From Lepisosteus oculatus (taxonomy: Eukaryota > Chordata > Actinopteri > Semionotiformes > Lepisosteidae), in contig NC_090697.1 of assembly GCF_040954835.1 (NCBI RefSeq), forward strand, positions 10,718,001-10,782,000: a DNA stretch of 64,000 nucleotides. The letters are read 5' to 3'. The notes under the pieces are model-generated. The model made no database searches. It saw only the letters and a program-made list of their open reading frames with translations, and was not told where the DNA came from. The position numbers and the translations under genes are program-made. This document shows, in pieces, positions 12,883 to 25,430 of the stretch. How positions within the stretch are numbered: position 1 is the stretch's first letter; each line of letters starts with the position of its first letter.

Positions 12883-14864
12883 CATTCAACTCTCTCCACC
12901 TCTCTGTAATAAATGTAATCAGGTGTTTGTTCAGTCTTGAGTCTTTTTTAATTTTGTTGACCATGTCTACTGTATATTGTAGGCTAATCCTCTCATTTGG
13001 TACCAGGCGTGAACCTGACTAGGTTAGCAACTGTACCCAAAACTCGATCAGGGTTGCAAAGTCAGTTCTTTTGTGTCTTTTGGTTTTTGTTCCAGCCTGA
13101 GTAGAAAAGTTTGAAAATGAACCTATTTTCTAAATTAAACATTCTCAGTATTTTGTAAATAGTTGACACTAGATTACACAATACATTTCATTCATTTCAA
13201 TTACAATGACCTGTAAATCACTGCAGAGTTGAATTAGAAGTGTTACAATTATTCAGCTAATCAAACCACTCCAAGTATGGAACTCGAAACTTGATTGGAA
13301 CAAAAAAGAGATCATACCAGGCCCATAATGGTCCATGCTGATTTCCATGGTATTCCAGTAATAACATGTCCCCTATCCTAAGCCTTAACCCCTTACCTGC
13401 ATACTCAGGCATCTGACCAGCGGCCATCAACTGACCAGTTCTCATTTCAAAAGCACGCATTTCCCTTGAACGTCGACTGCCTGCAATTTAAGAACGAATC
13501 TTTCACGATAACCCTTAGCAAATCTTGATGTCCAAAAAATCTTAATATTCCGTTTCCTATTTTGTGGCAGATCTCATTACCGCTGATGCTGGGACAAAGA
13601 CTTTTAACAAAATAAACAAACTGCTGTTTCTCAATCCATGTTGACTGTTCCCTGGATTTGTTGGGCTATATACTGTAGATGATCTTCTAATTAAGTTCTA
13701 ATTGTTGCTTCCAGACCCTTACACATAAAGATCATTCAGGCTTATTAATCTTTTCTAAATTGGTATGGTTCCGCGGTTACCTGTTTTTTTTTTTAAGTTG
13801 AAGGGTATTCCCCCCTGTCTTCATTGACTTTCAATTTTCGTTAACTAAGAAAAACATCTCTCCTTTCCTTAGGAACACCTGGTAGAATGCCACCAAACAC
13901 TGAAGATTTGTTTGTCATCAGTGGTTCTTAAGATCATATCCACAACACACCTGACTCTTCTGTCCTTATACACAACAGAGGCTGCACAGCATCAGGTGGT
14001 CAGTTTCTTCCTTGGTAAACACCTGAATGAAACCTTTAAAGCTGCTGCTGCTAAGTCTGAAATCCAGTCAATGAAAACTTATTTTTTTTCAGATTTTGCG
14101 GCACAAAAATAAAACTTGCAAAGACCTATTGCACTCCTCCATCTAAAATAAATATAGCCTGTTGTTAGCAAATACAAATCCATTGGCCCCACTCCTTTCT
14201 ACCGCTGGGGACAAAATCCACATGACCTTAGGCCTTCAACACTGCTTGTTGACTTCTCACACCCCTGAGTCAAACAGGGGTCTTGCATCAACTGATAATT
14301 CGCAGCACAATGAAAACCACAAGTCATTATCAATCATTACAGAAAGAATGCGTATTAAATGGCATTTATTGTAGAAATACCTACACATACCCATTCCATC
14401 TATAGCAATGCTCTACCACTCACAATATTAACTATTCAATTTGTTCCATTCATCAGGCCTTTGGTAAATGTATGGATTCTGCAAGTTCCTTTACGTTCTT
14501 ATTTGAAGAACAGTTGTATATTTTCTCAGTGACTTTTGGGTTTTTTTCTTCGTCTGTATGGTGACTTATATTCTACCTAAGTATTCTCGCCAACACATCC
14601 ATATAATGATTGAATATCACATAGTACTCTGCTGAAATAAGACCACAGACTTGCACAAGGATTGCAGGTTGTATCACAAGCGAGACGTTAAATAGAAGAC
14701 AATAGCAGACCACACTACCTCAGACAAACCTGTTTGTTAAAACAGTACCCTTATCTAGACTGACAATAAGGCCCTCCAAATGAATAGAACTGTTTTGGTT
14801 GTTGCATTTAATTATGGTGCCACCACAAACGTCTTGTATGAATTCAGATTACTTTCGCCAATTT
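12883..14864. other. Intergenic, one exon-like open frame
   Basis: Mostly AT-rich non-coding DNA. It contains the minus-strand open frame at 13257-13460 and its exon-like flank (listed separately). No other coding or RNA signal was seen. Confidence 0.45.
13257..13487 (-). other. Orphan exon-like open frame, unrecognised
   Basis: On the minus strand an acceptor-like sequence (tcttaaattgcag) ends at 13488. It is followed by an open frame that continues to a stop at 13257. An in-frame CAG|gtaagg donor-like site lies about 80 bases into it. The peptide has an Arg/Glu-rich start (SRRSREMRAFEMRTG) and an aromatic C-terminal part (LWAWYDLFF). I do not recognise the family. It could be an exon of an unannotated transcript, a transposon-gene remnant, or chance. 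Confidence 0.2.
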
Positions 14865-15402
14865 AGCAGCCATATCACTCTGCAACTCACAACTGGCAGC
14901 CTCACTGAAGCTCAGCAGGTGTGAGCCTGGTCAGTACCTGGACGGGAGACCTCCTGGGAAAAACTAAGGTTGCTGCTGGAAGAGGTGTTAGTGGGGCCAG
15001 CAGGGGGCACTCACCCTGTGGTCTATGTGGGTCCTAATGCCCCAGTTTAGTGACGTGGACACTATACTGTAAACAGGCGCCGTCCTTCGGAAGAGTGTAA
15101 AACCGAGGTCCTGACTCTCTGTGGTCATTAAAAATCCCAGGGTGTTTCTCGAAAAGAGTAGGGGTGTAACCCCGGCGTCCTGGCCAAATTTCCCATTGGC
15201 CCTTACCAATCATGGCCTCCTAATAGTCCTTGTCCTTCATTACTCTGCTATCCTCCCCACTGATAGCTGGTGTGTGGGGAGGGTACTGGTGCACTATGGC
15301 TGCCGTCGCATCATCCAGGTGGGGCTGCACAGGATCCCCATTACCTGTAAAGCGTTTTGAGTGGAGTGTCCAGAAAAACACTATATAAGTGTAAGCAATT
15401 AC

Positions 15403-15447
<45 letters not shown>
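14865..15447 (+). repeat. 5S rRNA-derived SINE, full length
   Basis: A 583 bp SINE whose first ~115 bases align with 5S rRNA. GAAGCTCAGCAGG matches the 5S A-box segment, and TGGACGGGAGACCTCCTGGG at about 14939-14958 matches the 5S C-box segment. The body follows (CCTGACTCTCTGTGGTCATT, TGGCCAAATTTCCC, CAGGTGGGGCTGCAC). The tail has the hairpin-like words AAAGCGTTTTGAGTGGAGTG and ACTATATAAGTGTAAGCAATTA and ends in (ATT)n at 15402-15446. This is the SINE3-type layout: a 5S RNA polymerase III promoter joined to a LINE-like tail. Confidence 0.85.
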
Positions 15448-15449
<2 letters not shown>

Positions 15450-18079
15450 GTTCGCCCTTCTCACGGTGTGCAAAGCTTTTGTAATCATTGCTTAAAAAAC
15501 AGTACCTGTTACAGATAAAGGGAATTTTATTTTGCCATTTCCACTTGTGTAGCGTAACATAGGATACTGTTGGTGCTCATGCTGTACTCATGATGTCCAT
15601 ATACTTGATAATGTATCATATTTCCATCCATCTATTTTCAATGAATGCTTCACCAATAAAGGGTTTGGGTGAGATGGAACTGCGCTATGTTATGTAATTT
15701 TCCAGGCTTATTGGTTTGGGGGGACATATTCCCCATCACTATAAGAACAAATCAGAAAACACAAGGTTTATGAGACGGCAGGTTACAATGAATTATATTT
15801 CTTAAAGCTGAAGAAACAAATGTTTTACAAATTTTAATACTACTACTATGCCATTATAACAGGTCTGTTTCCATCTTGAAGAGAATTCCATTCTTTTTCT
15901 CTTTTGCGCAGGTCTTTGAAGAATTCAGCATTGCCAAGAAACGTCTCTTATTTTTTGTTTTCAAATGTGTTCATGGGAATCTGTTACAATTAATTGGCTT
16001 GTCTTTCCTCAGCGGCGAGGCCATCTTACAGAATCACTTCAGTCTTTTTTATTCCAAAAAAAATGCCGGGGCAATAGGTTAAGCCTGTAATTTGTCAAAG
16101 TAAAATTAATAGTAAAAGTCCTTTTCTTCAGGAATCTATGGAAAATGTTTGCTGCCAACTGCCTGTGGTGACAGTAAACATTCCTGAGCTGGGTTGAAGT
16201 TTGGTCTTGCCATTATCCACCACAGCTGTGACAACTTCTGTTGGGTGCAGGTTTGCGGCCTGCCACAGTGTGTTTACCTGGAAATGAATCTGAAAAGCAC
16301 TGTGACTGGGAAAGCACACACTACAGTTAAATAAAACTACGCTGCCGTTGCAAAGTGAAAGAAGAGTACGGTTATTACACTGGAACACCGACCTGGGCAC
16401 AAACACTGCATAAATGGTTAAGAATTTCAACAAATACGTATCTTTGATATTTAAAAGATTTTGCTGGAAAGAAATTCAGTGTCTTATATGTTTTATGTGC
16501 TCGACACAAACAGTGCAGTAACCAAGGCCACACTGTTCTACCTCAATACTTCTCATGCAAACGCGTTCCGCTCATTGACCTTAGATACTGTCAAGGTGGC
16601 AATATCATTACAAAGGGCAACGAATGAAAAAGAAAGAGGATTTTAAAGACATGAGGCACAACTGTAGCGAGAAATTAAACTGAACTGTAGAAAAGGATGG
16701 GATTCCAGGCTCTTTGAATGAATTTAAGAAACCTTCCACTTGCATTCCTTTGATATTTTAAGCAGTGTTATGAGACAACAATCAGCTAAATGTATGTGTT
16801 AAATGTCGAAAGTATAAAAAACTTGGAATAAAATACATTTTAGACAGAACACGGAATAAATCCTTGCCATTGAGCTTAATCATAATATAGAATCATCAAC
16901 AGCTGAGACATTATAAAAGATTTCTTCTTATCCCTACTTATGAAGTAGGTTAACTTATTGTCCTGCCTGTGTACAACTTTGTAAGATCTGTAGACAATGT
17001 TAAGGCTCACATTCTCCTTTTCATAATTTGTTACCCACTGAACAGCAAAAGAAAAGAAGTGTGAAAACACCTGACAAGACGTGTGCTTATACACAGGAGT
17101 TGTCATCACAACACAACAATTCCTCACTACACGTAAAGAGAGCAGTGTTCTGGCATTCCTACATGTTGCTAGCAATTTACAAGGAACACTCATACTCAAT
17201 CCAGACTTAGTCACCAATATGACCGACTAGGATTACTAACACAATGTGGCTTTTCAGAGAGCTCAGTGCTACAGGTATCCAGCGCAGATCTCCCTACAAA
17301 GATGATATCATGACTGAACATCACTGCTGTTTGCTGGCTCTGTGTCTCAGATGGTGATGACAGAGCACATTCCTTAATGCCAGCTTTAGGAGTTGCCTTG
17401 TTGTTGGCAATCTCACTGCAGGGTGTCGTGTTCACAACATTTTGCGAATTGTGATGCACCTGTTACTACAGTACAACCAATGCCAGTCCCTTAATCTTTT
17501 AACTTTAATTATGCTCATCCCCTTTGTAGCACTCCTATCAGTTGTGAGTCACTGTCATGCCATATGCCATTCTTTCCCACCACTAAATGACATCTGGCAT
17601 CTGTATCCCTGTGATCCATGTGCAACTTTTCCCCGAGGCTAGGCCACACCATTGCATGTTAGTGTTCAGTCTAATGGGGGACACGTCAAGCCTCCATTTT
17701 CTTAATTCATTAGACATCAGTATACTACCTTTGAAGGGACACTTCAAATCACAACATGGCGTGAACACATTCGACTTTCAAACATCTTTGTCATAAACAT
17801 TTTGAATAGTACCATAGCTAAAATGTACACATTTCTATTCTCACTTGACATCTGTTTTGTACCTGGGGTCATTGTCATTGTATCGCTGCCTTACACAGTA
17901 TCTCACGAGTAATGAGATATTCTATATTTTATCTGGCAATATATTCCATGATATTATTGCCACCACATAGTATACCTAGTGTGCTATGCTAAATGCTAAA
18001 TGATATTTGATAGAATATTATCCCTACACCTCCATAGCTTGCCACTTCAGATCTCTAGTTTGTGTACCACTATTGGCTC
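15448..18079. other. Intergenic, no gene seen
   Basis: AT-rich DNA without a recognisable gene. The open frame at 16128-16433 (minus) and others in this stretch have no domain or splice support. Parts near 17800-18080 may belong to the LINE remnant that follows. Confidence 0.45.
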
Positions 18080-18540
18080 TGAAGGAGTCCAGCTACGTGT
18101 TTTTGTGTTGTTAAATTTCCTTTGCTGTTTCTGTAATATTTGCCAACCCTTTAATACTGATTTACTGAATCTGTTTTGGTGTCATCTGTGAACTTTACTG
18201 ATTGACTAAATATTCCGAAATCAAGATAATTGATATAAAGACTACAGGTCCCTGTGGAACTCCACTAATTACAGGAACTAATAATTAGTTTCCTTAGTAT
18301 CATTTCCAGAACCTTACTTCTGTAAAATGGTAACAGACAAAAGAATTAGTGATCAGTGGTTAATTAGTTCAGTTTTGCTTACCTTTTCTAAATTGGGTAT
18401 AACTCTAGTAAAATTCCAGTCCATGGGCCTTTCCCCCCGTACAAATGACAAAATAAGATTTCTTAACTTTCTATGAATAACATCATGAATAACATCACAA
18501 TCGGAAGTGTACAGTAGGCCTGCATATTGGTTCATTGCAG
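18080..18540 (-). mobile_element. CR1/L2-type LINE remnant, reverse transcriptase part, antisense
   Basis: On the minus strand the fragment encodes an RT-like stretch ending VIPNLEK near 18400, matching the family's ...DWKxAxVIPIFKKG segment. After a deletion comes VISGVPQGPV at about 18270-18241 (RT motif SGVPQGS) and FTDDTKT near 18195-18175 (catalytic motif FADDTK, with A changed to T). Stops between motifs show it is dead. Confidence 0.75.
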
Positions 18541-19740
18541 GTTCTTATATATTTTCTTCTGTTTGATCATCTCTTCCTTAAACACCTGATAAACCCCCAA
18601 GTGAAATATCCATTCAAATCCATTCCCCTTTCATCTTCTAAAAGTTTTCACATTTTATTTTCAACAAAGGTTATTTAAGCCTTTATTGTGAAAGTGCATT
18701 TCTACTCTTTCCATGGCTGCTCCGCAGCTGGGCAGAGATGAGGTGTATTTTTGTAACACACTGCATCACTTTTGTAATTCAGACATGGCAAAAAGTGCTT
18801 TACTTCATAAGTTGCCAAATTTAATAAGTAATGTCATTGCTCTAGCCTTTTGGACATTTGCTGCTGGATTACTGGTTTAAAATTAGCTAGGAAAATTTGG
18901 GATTTCACCATGATCTGTATAAAATAACCATAGGGAGCTCTACAGAGCTTCATACAGACTTTCCTCCGTAAATCTCTTCAGTCTGTAGTAATACTACAGG
19001 ACCCTGAAGACTTAGCTAACTCCAGCTGACAAGATTTCTATGCAATATTACTACCTTTGAAATGCCTAGAAATGCATGGATACATTGCATTTGTTTCTTT
19101 TTTATCTTAATAAGGGTATTTTAAACTTATTTTTAAGTACAGATTAAACATAACTAACTCCAGTACTCAGTTATTAGAAAGCTAGGTAACACTTTTGATG
19201 GTTTTATTAATTTTGCATGACTTCCTCTTGAAGTATGCATGAATCTCTAATGAATGCTTTGGAAAAAAACATAGCCTCCAGCCACATTTAAGAATGAGAC
19301 GGTTGTTTGCTATCCCAAGGTCAAAGTTCATTAAAAATTCGTATGCTATTTCATTTAATTTTATTTAAAAAAATATTTTAATATCATATTTATATATTTA
19401 TTATTTAATTGTACTAAATTTATTTTTTTTATCAACAGAAATGACTAAATCCCTGACCAGTGTTGTGCATTTTCAGAAATTGGGTTTGTTCATTCTTTGA
19501 GTTAATTAATGGTACAGTAATATTTTAAGGCTGCAGTAACTGTAGATGGTCTTTTTATCCTGTTAGAATACTATTTTTTAAAAATTATACAATAATTAAG
19601 AGATAACTTTGTAATGAAAAAACAAAGCAAACATAAATGAAAAAACACATGGCTGTTTGGCATTGTTTTCTGGCTGTGTGTTTAATTGTAACTTGCTTCT
19701 CACATTTCTGTAATTTAAACTACATCCCCTAGACCTTTAC
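18541..19740. other. Intergenic, AT-rich, no gene seen
   Basis: Strongly AT-rich, especially around 19340-19430, with long A/T runs. No coding or RNA signal. Confidence 0.5.
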
Positions 19741-19960
19741 TTTTCTATTGTTAGACATGCCCAGCTAAAAAGCCAGGAAGTACAATGGTTCGCAGGAATG
19801 TGCAATTTATTTAAATGACAGCTATCACCAGTGGAGTGTGAACTTTCTAATTGGTATTAATTCATTTGGCAGTGTTGAAAATCATCTTTAAATCAGGCCA
19901 AACTAAAACCATCCCTCTCAATTTTCTTTCACAGTATAATGACTGATTTGTTAACTCTCT
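19741..19960. promoter_or_regulatory. Candidate distal foxa2 enhancer
   Basis: A repeat-free stretch with a dense set of developmental factor motifs: SOX-like ACAATGG at 19782-19788, TEAD-like GGAATGTG at 19795-19802, MEIS/PREP-like TGACAG at 19817-19822, and homeodomain-like TAATT near 19848. It lies about 14.6 kb upstream of the foxa2 start codon. From established work, the mouse Foxa2 node/notochord enhancer is upstream, roughly at this distance, and depends on a TEAD site. Equating the two is inference only; no conservation test was possible. Confidence 0.3.
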
Positions 19961-22900
19961 TTAGAGAGTTGAAAAGACTGAAGGGGTAGCTGTTGACGAT
20001 TAGTTTTGAAATTTAGTTGGGCTGATAAATAACTGGTCTTCACCATTTTCCCGTTTTTACTTTTAATTAATTTAAACTGCTTAAGGTATCCTCTGTTGCA
20101 CTGGTATTCTTATGCTCAGCTATTCTAGATTACATTTTTGTGAATTCCTATATTGCAAGAGCACGGTTTTATAACTATTTTATAGGACACACAGAAGTTC
20201 TTTGTTTCTTTTACCTTGAATATATTTTTTTTTCCAAGAAGCATTGCCAAGAAAAAAGAAAGAAAAGCAGAATAATGCTATTGTTTAGTTATGTTGAATG
20301 AGAGTAGTATTCAGTCACAGAGTTATTTAATCATTAGAATCAAATTTATTGGCAGGTTTACTGCTTACAACAAGCGTCAAATGCCAGCCATTATAAACTC
20401 ATAAACCAGGTTCACTTTCACTCAAATCAATTTAAAGAAATTGTAATCTGAAGTTGGCCTACACTTCCACCAGCATGTGGAAATTTATGTGTCTCAATTC
20501 TACATCTGTCAAGGGCTTTGTGCCATTTCCTTTTCCATTATAGTGAGATCTGCTGCCATCTTATTTGTATTCTACTCTGATGGAAGATTGCAAGTCTCAA
20601 CCGTCTGTGGGATTATCACTGACACTGAAACTGGTGACCAAAGTGATCTTCAGATGCATTGCCAGTCCTTTCATTGTGTCAGCTGACGGGGGCCTTGAGA
20701 TTTTCTCCCTTTAGAGAGTGGAATTGGATTTCTAAGATTTGAAGCTATTTTCTCCTGTTGTGAAAGTGTACAAAGGGAAAAAAAAAGGAAGCGAAGGGAT
20801 TTTCATAACTCTTCAGGAACCCCTTCCTTCCTGTGTCCTTCTGAAGTCAATCCATATGCAGATCTGCAATTTGTAGTGTTTATTGAAAAACAGCGAGGGG
20901 TCCCAGCCAAATTAGCGGGCTCAATATTAGCTACGTATCACTTGGGGATCAGTGACAAAGCTCCCTACCAGCACAACAACATAAGTGTCCAATCTGTGTT
21001 TGCTTAACGAAGAACTCCCTGAGCCCAGTCTTGGGGAGCCTATAAATTTTGTCCTTAAAGACCCTGACAGCTAACAGGCTAACTGTTACATGGCCAAGTG
21101 ACATGGCCACTCAGCACATTAGCACCTCATCAGCTCCCTGGGGTTTCAGACAAACATTGCCTTCCCTCACATAAAACACAATGGGCTTCTGGCGATAAAC
21201 AGCCACTCCACAGGGAGCCCCCGAAACTTCCTGCTCAATTCTCCAGAGCAGCTGCCCGGTCTTCCTCAGGCCTTCCTAACCCCCAGTTGGTAAGACGTGT
21301 GCATTTCAGGTGAGCAAATACTGCCACTTGTTTTAAAGTTCAATGACTTCTTTACACAGTTGTGTATTCCTCAGCCCCCAGGAAGTACATGTGGCCGGTG
21401 CTGTGATGCCACCATGCACTGCGAATTTGCAAGTCACAGCCGGATCCGGCCCATTAGACACACATATTTTCCTTTCATTCACAAGATCAGGTTTTTGAGA
21501 AACATCTGCCTTGGGCAGCATTTCATGTACGGATCTGGCGGTCACTGTCTGAAGAAAGCCAAGGCTGAAGTATAGTTTTATTAACATGTACATGTTGTAA
21601 AAAAATACATACGGGGCATAATGTTATAAACATTGATGTGGAAAGACTGCAAGTCATCCATGACTCTTTGAATTTGAAGTTGAAAATGGAAGTGTTCTAC
21701 AGATATTAGTATGATGGAGACATAAATAACAAAAAGTTACTGCTCGGGTCCTTGGTGCCGGGGAAGAAATTCTTAGTCTCTGGGAGGCAAGTGTAGGAAA
21801 CATGAAAGCAAGGTTGGTCTCTCCACCATCGCCTTAAATAATCAGAAGCAATGTACTTTATTAAAGTAGTAATTGAACATAATGGTGACTTAAAGAGCCA
21901 GTACATGACTCGTGATCAGGAACACAGTGTACGTGTCAAATGCATGACAGTGTGGAACAAGCAAAGCTATTGACAATCTGAAACAGAGAGGTAATTAAGT
22001 TCCATGTGTTCCTTTTATGCTGGGTTGGTTTCACAGGATCCCTGGTCCATCTGGGGGTAGAGTGGGCTTTGAGGAAGGGGGAAAGGTATGTTTGTGCAGG
22101 GGAGGTGGTTATGGGTTTTCAAAACAAATCTGATCACGAAAAACTTTAAACCCACACCTGTATACTAAAAATAACTTTAAGGAAAATGGCTTTAAAAAAT
22201 GCCATGTTTTGCAGAAGATAAAAGCCTCATGATATCAAAAACACTGGTGTTGCTTTCAATTTTGCAAATCACAGTGAAAGGATCCTAGAGTCTCCCTACC
22301 ATCTCAACTGCCTTCAGTATTTACTTAATAGAGTTGAAAATTAACGCCAGCAAAGTTCTGCCAAACTAAACCACTTCCTGCTCACCAGACTTTATCAAGG
22401 ATTGGTAAACAGTGAAAGATCTCAAGGCTGATTTAATCCACCCCTAGTCATTAATGTTCACCTTATCTTTGTGTTGAAAAAGCATAGGCTTTCTTCCTAA
22501 ATCTCTTAAATTATTGTATTATGTCTCAATAGGTTCACAATTAGTTAATATATATACAAGACAAATATGTGGTGCAAGTGAATATTACACTTTAAGATTT
22601 GTCTCTTTTCAGCCTCAAAGACTTGTATTTGCATTTTCATCATCACGGACCAACGGTTAACATCTGAATTACACTCAAGATCTATTAATAAGGATAATAA
22701 AACCTGTAATGATGTCATTGATTTAATAATAATAATCCCACATTTTTAGTTTACTCTAATGTTATATAGAGTAATCTCCCACTATGGTATTGTTTCTGCA
22801 TTTTATTATTTTAAAATGATAGTTTCCTAACAAATGTATTAACATTACAACTAGGAAACTAAAACTAACAGGTGAGACTGGCCCCAATTGTAACTTTTTT

Positions 22901-23849
22901 ATGTCCTTAAATTTGATAAAATACAGTCTAAAGAAAAAGCCCTTATAATTAGATACTAAAGAGTTCACCTTTGTGCAGTGTATTGATTCAAACAAACCAG
23001 TGAACTCTTTTTTTGATAAGCAACGCATATCCAAAACCACACTCTTATGTTGAACTGTTCGCTGGATGTTCTCGCGCTTTCCTAATGAAAAAGGAACTGG
23101 TCAACAATGTAATCTGACTCATCTTTCAAGATCCTTCCAAGGCTAAACTTAATCTTGTTTACCCATGGTTATTCTAAGACAAGCTTCTTTGTTTTTTCCT
23201 TAAACACCTCACATTTAGAAAGTGGAAAGTTGGCGTTCATAAGGCCCTCCGCTACAGGTGGTAGGAGAATGGCTCTGAATTTTCTTTGTTGTACTGCAAA
23301 CAAATGACTGGAAGATAGAGCCACAATAGGGACACCTGTGCATCACACTGTCACGTTTAGGTGGAGGTTTCTCACAGGCGTTAAAGGTATTCATGAGGCA
23401 CTACTGAAATAGACCACATATCACAAAATGTTTAATAGACGTTTTTTGATTCGTTGGTCTACATTTTTACATCTTGTTATAAATATAGCGTGGTTTCTTT
23501 AAGATTTCCTAAGATTATTTGCTGATTTCCCAATCATATATCACTAAGATCATACTTGTCATATAATAATGGACTAAAAAGACATAGGTATATTATTTCC
23601 AGAGATGCTGGTTAAGGTGTCCAAAAGAAAACAAAATGATGGCCAGGCATCACGGTTTAAGAAGGAACTCCATTTCAACTTGCATTAACTGTAATGTCAC
23701 AATATGGGTGCCTACCATGTTTGACATGAATGAGACAAATGGTTTTTGCTCAAGAGCAGTTTGTTGCTCAGGCACAGGCTGTGCATCGACAAGAGAACAA
23801 AATGGCGGCCATATCATGTTTCAGGTGTATGCTATAGAAAAGTGCTTCC
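19961..23849. other. Intergenic, no gene seen
   Basis: No coding exon and no clear repeat family recognised. The part at 20860-21300 is more GC-balanced and could be single-copy conserved sequence. This is the longest stretch of the foxa2 upstream region free of recognisable transposons, which would suit regulatory DNA. Confidence 0.45.
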
Positions 23850-25430
23850 TATTCCCTTAGATTTTTCTAAATTGATTTGTTAAACCAATTGGGATGTTGT
23901 TTTCTAGCTTTTGATGTACCAACTCTTTGGATAAACATGTTTTCTGTTTCCAACAGATTCTGTTTAAACTGTTGCCACCCATTTCTCACTGACACTACAC
24001 CATATCCCATCCCACTTCTCGTAGACTGTGGCTCAGTCCCTCAAAGTCTGCTGGCATCTTTTGCTTTGGACTGAAACGGAATTGTTTCAAAATATACTTC
24101 CAAACACATCATATTACAGTCACAGGTCCCTAATGGTTCTCTCACCTCTGTTTGCCTCACTCTGCCTTGATTGTGTGGAAAAACAAGATCACTGCAAACA
24201 TTTCCTCTTGCAGATTCTCCAACAAACTGAGTACGAAAGCAGTCATTAACAGCATCTACCATTGCAGTTTCTGTGGCTGAAATTCCTAGGGTTTTTTTTT
24301 TCCCAGTCTGTGTTTGGAAAGATGAAGTCTCCCATAAAAACTACTTCTTTTGCATGTAAATTCTTAATTTCATTATACAGCGTACCCCTAACACTATACT
24401 TTTGTTTATACTACAATTTTGTTTTTCGACCAGTCTGGTCCCTATAGATTCAAAGGTTCTTGGTTCCTCTAGGTTTAGTTCTTGAAACTGAATATACCTC
24501 TTCTACGTTCCTGACTGTCAGGAACAGTATACAATATATCACTATACACTGCCATCATTTTCAATCAACCATTTTCATGTGATCCCAAATATATTGCAAT
24601 TGCCTGTTAATACAGCACCGTCCAATCTCTGTGTTTTGAATACTCCTAGTATTTAGATATAAGCAATTAATTACATGTCCCTTAGTTTTGCTGTCAACTT
24701 TCCTCGTCTTTTATGTCTTTATTCCCTGTGCAACCTCCTTTTGGAAGTTTTTTGGCTTCTCCCTGCTTCCCTTCTTGTATAATGTTTCTGGATTTCTTCA
24801 TTTGTCTGTGTGCCAAGATGACTGGTGCCTGTCTCATTCACATGTAATCTGTCTCATCTGTACAGATGGCCTTTGCCATAGAAAGGCTGTCAGTGGCCAA
24901 GAAAGCTGAAGCCCCCTTCTGCACATCATGGCCTTATCCATGTGTCCTGTTATCAGATTAATCTTTGTAGTTGTGCTCCTTCGCCTGCTAAAGGGAGGAT
25001 TCCTGTGAAACCCACTGAATTTGTCCTGTTCTTCAGTGTCTTGCTGAATTGTATGATGAACGTGGTTTGGATGTTAATTGTGTTATATCAATGTCATTTG
25101 TGCCCACATGGACAACAGCTATCTGTCGATTCACTGGACGATATCAGCAGCCTGATATCCCTGTTCCAGGGAGACAGTAAACTGATGTCATCCTACAGTA
25201 TCTGTTGCAAATTTCACTGGCGGTGTTCAGGAGAATGGAGTCTCCAACTTCCACCGCTTCTCTTTTTTTGAATTGTTAGTAAGGGATGGAAGTGAGCTGG
25301 CATTGAGTTCCCATATTTGATATCAGGTCCTGGAGGGTCTAATCTGTTTGGTGATGTGATGCTGCTGTCAATCCATTTCTTGGGGTTTCTCTTACAATCC
25401 AGGGTGCTCAATCATAATTAATAGGCTCTT
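23850..25430 (-). mobile_element. CR1/L2-type LINE remnant, ORF1 esterase and endonuclease, antisense
   Basis: Read on the minus strand from 25430 down, the order is that of a LINE 5' half. First comes an SGNH/GDSL-esterase-like segment with AVVHVGTNDI at about 25118-25089. Further down is the endonuclease motif VVFMGDFIFPNTDW near 24345-24303, then the EN C-terminal segment with TQFVGESARGN and EPLGTCDCNMM at about 24230-24100 (intact members have RGNxxLDLV and EPLGxSDHNM). Many stops and frameshifts occur between the motifs, and the open segment at 24041-24262 is only a fragment. Confidence 0.75.

Noticed and set aside
15402-15446. Regular repeats as a CRISPR-like or satellite array
   Set aside because: Plain trinucleotide ATT tails of SINEs; no spacers.
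21333-21593. 86-codon minus-strand frame overlapping a 92-codon plus-strand frame
   Set aside because: No domain, no splice context and mutual overlap; treated as chance.
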